Of a stretch of 10,350 nucleotides of DNA, positions 6,418-10,350 are shown in pieces. Each line of letters opens with the position of its first letter. Position 1 is the stretch's first letter. The notes beneath the pieces are model-generated. The model did not search any database, was not told where the DNA came from, and was given only the letters and a program-made list of their open reading frames with translations. The stretch is from WVWW01 sp041568335 (lineage in GTDB: Bacteria; Acidobacteriota; Polarisedimenticolia; Polarisedimenticolales; Polarisedimenticolaceae): contig JBFFZZ010000094.1 in assembly GCA_041568335.1 (NCBI GenBank), positions 1 to 10,350 of the forward strand, given 5' to 3'. The position numbers and the translations under genes are program-made.

Positions 6418-7520
6418 CGTCGCGCGCCGGAACACTCTTCGAGCAGCTCGTCGACGGCACGCCGCACGTGGTCGGCGGTGAGGCCCTCGAAGCCGCGCCG
6501 CCGATCGATCTTCTTGATCCCGGTGTACCGCCGGTCGGGCGGATAGAGCGAGCGAAACGGGACGTTCCAGGGTTGGTTGACCACGGGGTCGGTGGGTCCG
6601 TAGAACGCCAGCACCGGGCAGTTCAGTCCGCACGCCAGGTGCATCGGGCCCGTGTCGCCCGAAACGAAGAGCGCGGCGCGTTCGGTCAGCGCGGCCAGCA
6701 CCGGAAGCGACGTCGGGGGCGCGAGCGCGGCGGGCGACCCGATCGCCTCGAGCACGCTCCGCGCATCCTCCTCCTCTCCGGGCCCCCACACGACGAGCGT
6801 GGGGATCCCGTGCTCATGCAACCGGTCGACCGCTGCGGCGAGCAGGTCGGCCGGCGGTTTCTTGGCCGCCTGTTTCGCGCTCACCGAGGGGGAGAGCAGC
6901 GCGAACCGGTCGGGGAGATCGCGGACGATGGCCGCTGCCTCGTCAAGGCCACCGGACGGCAAGGTCAAACCCGCGTCGGGGACCGGCTCGCGCTCGATCC
7001 CGAGCGCTGCGACGAGATCGAGGTTGCGCTCGAGCCGCGGCGTGCGCCGTTCGCCGGACGCCACGCGATGGGTCGTGAACCAGTGGTTGCCCTCCTTTTG
7101 TTGATGACCCGCGTAGCCCAACCGCACCTCGGCCCCGGACCAACGCCCGATCCATCCGCTGCGTAGGTTGCCGTGAAAATCCAGCACGAGATCCGCGTTG
7201 AAATCGCGGATGAGCCGGCGGAAACGCGACAGGTCGCCGAGCAGCCAGGTCCAGCGTAACGGCGACTTCAGGGCCGCGTCCCACGCTTTCCTCGGCAGGG
7301 GTAGGGTGACCTCCACGTCCGGATGATCCCGCAACAAGATCGCCCAGCCGGAGTTGAGCGCCCACCCGACAATCGCCCCGGGGAAACGCCGCCGCAACAT
7401 GCGCACCGGTGGGATCGTTCTCAGGATGTCGCCCATCGCGCCCAGCCGGATGACCAGCACACGCAGCCCCGCACCGTCGCGCTCCAGCGCTTGCCGGATC
7501 CTGGGAGGGAGATCGAGCAT
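6414..7520 (-). CDS. Glycosyltransferase family 9 (ADP-heptose:LPS heptosyltransferase type)
   Basis: A 368-residue GT-B enzyme of family 9, which transfers heptose from ADP-heptose to the LPS inner core at the cytoplasmic face. The N-terminal half carries VLVIRLGAMGDILRTIPPVR (21-40), in which Asp31 aligns with the catalytic Asp of WaaC. It also has the DFHGNLRSG segment (114-122). The C-terminal nucleotide-binding half carries SVSAKQAAKK (212-221) and the signature SGDTGPMHLACG (287-298) followed by FYGPTDP. Length is normal for the family. Whether it is WaaC-, WaaF- or WaaQ-like is not decidable by eye, so no symbol is given. ATG 7520 lacks a clear Shine-Dalgarno, and the roughly 18 residues before VLVIRLG are more than WaaC has, so the true start could lie slightly downstream. 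It is divergent from the Trm112-like gene and shares its stop CTAG with the kinase. Confidence 0.9.
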   Translation of the reverse strand: MLDLPPRIRQALERDGAGLRVLVIRLGAMGDILRTIPPVRMLRRRFPGAIVGWALNSGWAILLRDHPDVEVTLPLPRKAWDAALKSPLRWTWLLGDLSRFRRLIRDFNADLVLDFHGNLRSGWIGRWSGAEVRLGYAGHQQKEGNHWFTTHRVASGERRTPRLERNLDLVAALGIEREPVPDAGLTLPSGGLDEAAAIVRDLPDRFALLSPSVSAKQAAKKPPADLLAAAVDRLHEHGIPTLVVWGPGEEEDARSVLEAIGSPAALAPPTSLPVLAALTERAALFVSGDTGPMHLACGLNCPVLAFYGPTDPVVNQPWNVPFRSLYPPDRRYTGIKKIDRRRGFEGLTADHVRRAVDELLEECSGARR

Positions 7521-7546
7521 CGGGGACGGAGTCTACCGCGCCCACT

Positions 7547-7575
7547 TTGACAGCCGACCCTACCCGCGATATACC
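7547..7575 (+). promoter_or_regulatory. sigma70-type promoter of the Trm112-like gene
   Basis: TTGACA (7547-7552, 6 of 6) and TATACC (7570-7575, 4 of 6) are separated by exactly 17 nt. The predicted start of transcription is near 7582, leaving a leader of about 20 nt before ATG 7601. The promoter overlaps the in-frame TTG at 7547 that would otherwise lengthen the downstream protein, and so argues against that longer start. Confidence 0.65.
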
Positions 7576-7600
7576 GGGGCGTCTCGAGGCGGGGACCACG

Positions 7601-7789
7601 ATGACGATCGATACGGAACTGCTCGAAATCCTGATCTGCCCGGCATGCCAGGCATCGGTGCGCGAGCTGGACCGGGAGCAGGGCCTGGAATGCACCGCTT
7701 GCGGCCGCGTCTACCCGATCCGCGACGGGATCCCGGTGATGCTCGTCGACGAGGCCTCCAAGCCGGCCCCGGACACCGAAAAAGACTGA
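7601..7789 (+). CDS. Trm112-like zinc-binding protein (YcaR type)
   Basis: A 62-residue cytoplasmic protein of the Trm112 family. The core is LLEILICPACQ (7-17), then CTACGRVYPIRDGIPVML (31-48), with Cys13, Cys16, Cys31 and Cys34 placed to bind one zinc. YPIRDGIPVML is the family's most recognisable stretch. In eukaryotes and archaea Trm112 activates methyltransferases; bacterial members are small, and their partners are mostly unknown. ATG 7601 is chosen because GAGG and GGGG motifs (7586-7594) lie just upstream and a promoter lies at 7547-7575. The C-terminus is a short charged tail (EASKPAPDTEKD). It is divergent from the heptosyltransferase; in other bacteria YcaR-like genes also sit near LPS and lipid A genes, which fits this context. 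Confidence 0.85.
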   Translation: MTIDTELLEILICPACQASVRELDREQGLECTACGRVYPIRDGIPVMLVDEASKPAPDTEKD

Positions 7790-7812
7790 TTTCGAGCCCG
7801 GCTTCCTGGAAC

Positions 7813-7840
7813 TTGACCCGTTTTTTCCTGGCACTAACTT
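7813..7840 (+). promoter_or_regulatory. Candidate promoter of the PATAN-domain gene
   Basis: TTGACC (7813-7818, 5 of 6) and TAACTT (7835-7840, 3 of 6, keeping the conserved T, A and final T) are 16 nt apart. Transcription would start near 7847, just before the perfect stem-loop at 7853-7873. The -35 is good, the -10 poor. Confidence 0.4.
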
Positions 7841-7852
7841 AAGCTGGGTAGG

Positions 7853-7873
7853 GCCGGGTCACCTCGACCCGGC
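7853..7873 (+). other. Perfect 8-bp stem-loop in the leader of the PATAN gene
   Basis: GCCGGGTC (7853-7860) and GACCCGGC (7866-7873) are exact reverse complements around the 5-nt loop ACCTC. No T-tract follows, so it is not an intrinsic terminator. It lies 25 nt before ATG 7899 and about 12 nt before an AGGGG ribosome binding motif (7885-7889). It could stabilise the mRNA 5' end or serve as a protein-binding operator; which one is not shown. Confidence 0.55.
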
Positions 7874-7898
7874 GGTGCCGCGATAGGGGTCGTCTGGA

Positions 7899-9932
7899 AT
7901 GAACACGTCTTATGACGGCGGTTTCCCGGTCGGTCTGCAGGCCGGACGGCTGGAAGGGCTGGCGCTCCCCGACCTGCTCTGGGCCCTGTGCCGTTCGGGC
8001 AAGACCGGCCTGATCCACTTCAAGCACAAGGACGCCCACAAGACCGTCTACCTAGAGGATGGACGGATCGTGTTCGCCGCCAGCAACAAGACCGACGACC
8101 GCCTGGGTGAGCTGCTGTTGCGCCAGGGGCGGATCACGCTGGCCCAGCTCGAGCAATCCGTTTCGCAGATGCACGACGGCAAGCGCATCGGGACACTCCT
8201 TGTCGAGAACGATGCCCTACCCGCCGAACACCTGGTGGACGGTGTGTTGCTCCAGGTCAAGCGAATCGTGCTCGACCTGTTCGTCTGGGAGGAAGGCGAG
8301 TATCACTTCGAGGAAGGCCCGCTGCCGACGGAAGAGCTGATCACGCTGAACGTGAGCACCGGCGAGCTGTTGCTCTCCGGCATCCGCAGTATCCGGTCGT
8401 TCGCCCGAATCCGCCAGAGCGTCGGGACGCCGCGCACGATGTATCGGCTGCGCGAGGATTGGCGCGACGCGCTCGAGGGCGTGCGCCTCAGCGAAGGCGA
8501 GGAGCTGCTCGTCGTGCGACTCGAGCAGGGCGACGAGAGCGTGGAAGGCCTGTGCCGCGAGGTGTTCCTTTCGAACTTCGAGATCTACCAGACACTCTGG
8601 GGACTGAAGGTGCTGGGCTTGGTCGAGGAGAAGCCGAGCCTGGCCGAGTCCGGCGACGCCGAATGGCAGGGCAGCCTGGCCGCTACGCACTTCGCGGACG
8701 TCCTGATCGGCGTCGCCCAGCGCGGCTCGACCGGGATCCTTCACGTCAGCCGCCGTATGCGCGAGCGCACGTTCCATTTCCAGGACGGCCGCTGCGTGTT
8801 CGCGACGAGCAACGACAGCGACGACGGCCTCATCGCCTACCTCCTGCGTCGCGGCGTGATCTCGCTGCATGACCGCGAAGAAACGGCCAAACGCATGCTT
8901 TCGAACAAGCGTGTCGGCACGATCCTCCGCGAGCTCGGTGTGATCGACGACCGCGATCTCGACGAGATGGTGCGTCAGCAGCTCAGCGAGGTCGTCTACG
9001 ACACGTTTCGCTGGGACGACGGCGACTTCGCCTTCTATGCGGGCGAGCTCCCGACGCATGAAGAGATCATGCTCGATTCCTCGATCGAGACCTTGATCGC
9101 GGAGGGGATCCGCCGCGTGGTTTCCTGGGCGCGCGTGATCGAAGGCTGCGCGGGGATGGACCACCGGCTCTCGCTCTCCGAGACATACCTGGACGTCCTC
9201 GACGGTCTCGATGCCGGTGCCGAGGAATGGAAGGTGATCAACGCGCTGAGGGAGCCGTTGCCCGCGCGGGAGGTCGCCGACCGCGTGGATCTGCCGGACT
9301 TTCGCGTTTGCCAGATCCTCTGGACGCTCCGCGTGCTCCAGGCGATCGAGCTGAGCTCGCTGGACGCGCGCGTGATCGAGGAACGCCCCCCGGCGGAATC
9401 GATCCCGGTCGACGTCGTCGATCTGGATACCGAGCCCGTCGTCACCGAGGAGCCGCTGTTGAAGCAGCTCCTCACCTACGTCTCGCGCGACGAAGCGCGC
9501 CACACCGGCTACGGCATCAAGTACCTGTCGGCCGTCGTCCCCTCGCTACCCCGTCACAAGTGCGACGAGCTCGAGGACTTCGCCTTCGAGGCAGCGCGCA
9601 AGCTGGTGGACTCGCGCGCCGGGCTCTCCATGCGCGACAGCGTGCTCGGCCTCTGGCGCGAAGCGGGCATCGAGCCGGAGCAGGTGATGCGCGAACTCGC
9701 CAAGGAACGCGAGAAGATCTTCGCGGCCATGCAGCGCAGCGGCGGGCGCCGGGGACCGATCCGGGGCTTCGTGATCCCGACCCTGCGTGCCATCGGGCTC
9801 TTCAGCCCCCGCATCGAGGCGCACTTCGACGAGATGTTCCGGGCGAATCTCGGCGGGCTCTCCGGGCGCATCGCCGACGATCCGCGGGAGCTGCCCGAGG
9901 ACCTCGAGGCCTGGGTGGAGCAGGGGGGCTGA
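7899..9932 (+). CDS. Tandem DUF4388/PATAN-domain protein with C-terminal helical region
   Basis: A 677-residue soluble protein with two copies of a module of about 225 residues (17-243 and 257-484). Each copy opens with a DUF4388/PATAN-type domain: the first has SGKTGLIHF, then the YLEDGRIVFAASN hairpin; the second has RGSTGILHV, then FQDGRCVFATSN. Each continues through a helical LLRxG segment and a WxxGxF/Y strand, and ends in a winged-helix-like part with NFEIYQTLWGLKVLGLVE or DFRVCQILWTLRVLQAIE. A Pro/Glu-rich linker (about 490-520) leads to a helical C-terminal region (520-677), which I do not recognise. PATAN domains are known from PatA-type regulators and are common in Myxococcota and relatives, where they are thought to mediate protein interaction in signalling. 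No enzyme motif, receiver domain or membrane span is visible. ATG 7899 has AGGGG 9 nt upstream. The end overlaps the ApbE-like frame. Confidence 0.85.
   Translation: MNTSYDGGFPVGLQAGRLEGLALPDLLWALCRSGKTGLIHFKHKDAHKTVYLEDGRIVFAASNKTDDRLGELLLRQGRITLAQLEQSVSQMHDGKRIGTLLVENDALPAEHLVDGVLLQVKRIVLDLFVWEEGEYHFEEGPLPTEELITLNVSTGELLLSGIRSIRSFARIRQSVGTPRTMYRLREDWRDALEGVRLSEGEELLVVRLEQGDESVEGLCREVFLSNFEIYQTLWGLKVLGLVEEKPSLAESGDAEWQGSLAATHFADVLIGVAQRGSTGILHVSRRMRERTFHFQDGRCVFATSNDSDDGLIAYLLRRGVISLHDREETAKRMLSNKRVGTILRELGVIDDRDLDEMVRQQLSEVVYDTFRWDDGDFAFYAGELPTHEEIMLDSSIETLIAEGIRRVVSWARVIEGCAGMDHRLSLSETYLDVLDGLDAGAEEWKVINALREPLPAREVADRVDLPDFRVCQILWTLRVLQAIELSSLDARVIEERPPAESIPVDVVDLDTEPVVTEEPLLKQLLTYVSRDEARHTGYGIKYLSAVVPSLPRHKCDELEDFAFEAARKLVDSRAGLSMRDSVLGLWREAGIEPEQVMRELAKEREKIFAAMQRSGGRRGPIRGFVIPTLRAIGLFSPRIEAHFDEMFRANLGGLSGRIADDPRELPEDLEAWVEQGG
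7947..9350 (+). repeat. Intragenic duplication: two PATAN modules
   Basis: The translated segments 7947-8627 and 8667-9350 align end to end at an offset of about 242 residues. The best matches are the DGRxVFAxSN hairpin (D54 against D296), the KRxGTxL segment after the helix (95-101 against 337-343), and the closing LWxLxVL segment (233-239 against 474-480). Identity is moderate, so the duplication is old and is seen in protein rather than in DNA. Confidence 0.8.
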
Positions 9933-10350
9933 GGCGCGGCGCGCGCGCCGCTCCCTCCCCACGCGCCTGGGCGGCCCGCAAGGCCGGCGGGGCCGCGGCG
10001 AAGCGCGTGACCTCGGCCCACCCGGGGGTGGTCCAGACGCCGCCCCGGGCGTCGGCGAAGAGCCCCTCCACCCCGGACTCCGGTTCGAGGAGCGCGATCC
10101 CCGCGACGGGACCGAGCACCAGCAACGCCTTGCTCAGCGCTTCGGCTTGGGCGGCCCGGGGTGCCACGACCACCGCCTGGGCCTCCGCGGCGAGGGGCTC
10201 CCCGGTGCGGGGATCGAGCACGTGTCCGTAGCGCCGTCCGCCGATGAAGCTCCACTGACCGTGGCTTCCCGACACGGATACGGCCTGGTCGCGGAGCGTG
10301 ATGGAGCCGAGGAAGCCCGCGCCGGGCTGGCGCACCAGGACACGCCAACC
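9802..10350 (-). CDS. ApbE-like FAD:protein FMN transferase, C-terminal part
   Basis: The right window edge cuts off the N-terminal part; 182 residues remain. The fragment opens with GWRVLVRQP, then ITLRDQAVSVSGSHGQW (17-33), RRYGHVLDPRTGEP (39-52, the family hallmark), VVVAPRAAQAEALSKALLVLG (60-80) and GVWTTPGWAEV (104-114), where ApbE proteins normally end. ApbE enzymes attach FMN to a Thr of Na+-pumping NADH dehydrogenase, Rnf or similar proteins outside the cytoplasmic membrane. The usual metal-site pattern ADALSTA reads AEALSKA here (Glu70, Lys74), so activity is doubtful. After residue about 118 the frame continues for some 64 Ala-, Arg- and Pro-rich residues, antisense to the 3' end of the PATAN gene. 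That tail looks like run-through translation, but no earlier stop exists in any minus-strand frame between about 10010 and 9804. Confidence 0.85.
   Translation of the reverse strand, partial: GWRVLVRQPGAGFLGSITLRDQAVSVSGSHGQWSFIGGRRYGHVLDPRTGEPLAAEAQAVVVAPRAAQAEALSKALLVLGPVAGIALLEPESGVEGLFADARGGVWTTPGWAEVTRFAAAPPALRAAQARGEGAARAPRLSPPAPPRPRGPRAAPADRRRCARRARRDSPGTSRRSAPRCGG
9936..9951. repeat. 16-bp perfect GC palindrome after the PATAN gene
   Basis: GCGGCGCGCGCGCCGC equals its own reverse complement and starts 4 nt after the PATAN gene stop. As RNA it could fold into a 6-bp GC hairpin with a CGCG loop on either strand. No T-tract follows on the plus strand (CTCCCTCCCC), so it is at best a weak or factor-assisted terminator. 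On the minus strand it lies inside the C-terminal tail of the ApbE-like frame. Confidence 0.45.

Noticed and set aside
7547..7600. Upstream extension of the Trm112-like protein to TTG 7547
   Set aside because: The TTG is the -35 box of a good promoter, and the added residues do not belong to the Trm112 family.
7521..7600. Promoter for the heptosyltransferase on the minus strand
   Set aside because: TAGACT near 7535-7530 is a fair -10 box, but the hexamer 17 nt upstream (GTCGGC) does not resemble a -35 box.
7819..7830. Possible intrinsic terminator after the Trm112-like gene (run of six T)
   Set aside because: No stable GC hairpin precedes the T-run; only 4-bp imperfect pairings could be found.
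8217..9503. Minus-strand ORF (428 aa) opposite the PATAN gene
   Set aside because: It mirrors the PATAN reading frame and has no recognisable motif; the plus frame has a clear duplicated domain.

Overview
The window reads as a stretch of bacterial chromosome from a high-G+C, Gram-negative-type organism. The double-membrane inference comes from an inner-core LPS kinase and a GT9 heptosyltransferase. The combination of a tatA-tatC pair, a carboxy-terminal protease with a long C-terminal tail, a Trm112-like protein and a tandem DUF4388/PATAN protein would suit Acidobacteriota or a former 'deltaproteobacterial' lineage such as Myxococcota. This placement is inference from family distribution; no rRNA or marker gene is present. 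Genes are tightly packed, with several 4-nt start/stop overlaps.

Layout. Positions 1-201 (minus strand) form a low-G+C edge (78 of 180 bases counted by hand, about 43%, against roughly two thirds elsewhere). It holds a 63-codon unknown ORF coupled by an ATGA overlap to a gene that runs off the left end. Positions 304-2831 (plus) hold a two-gene operon: a single-ring Hsp100/Clp-type AAA+ ATPase, and a 218-aa protein of unknown function overlapping its stop. Positions 2834-4465 (minus) encode a periplasmic S41 C-terminal processing protease with a well-formed sigma70-type promoter. Positions 4594-6417 (plus) form a tatA-tatC-LPS kinase operon. Positions 6414-7520 (minus) encode a GT9 heptosyltransferase that converges on the kinase, the two stop codons sharing a CTAG. 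Positions 7601-7789 (plus) encode a Trm112-like zinc protein behind a good promoter. Positions 7899-9932 (plus) encode a 677-aa protein made of two DUF4388/PATAN modules plus a C-terminal helical region. Positions 9802-10350 (minus) hold the C-terminal part of an ApbE-like flavin transferase whose reading frame overlaps the end of the PATAN gene.

Functionally the middle of the window is about the cell envelope: protein export (Tat), periplasmic proteolysis (CtpA) and LPS inner-core building and phosphorylation. The most distinctive unit is the AAA+ operon. The ATPase resembles the second ring of ClpC/ClpB and keeps a ClpC-like VGF tripeptide where ClpP-binding loops sit. Its Walker A motif ends Lys-Asn instead of Lys-Thr/Ser, its N-terminal 270 residues are unrecognised, and it is translationally coupled to an unknown partner. 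No CRISPR array, insertion sequence, tRNA or rRNA was seen. Apart from the 5' flank of the AAA+ gene (1-303, described below), no stretch longer than about 110 bases lacks a gene.
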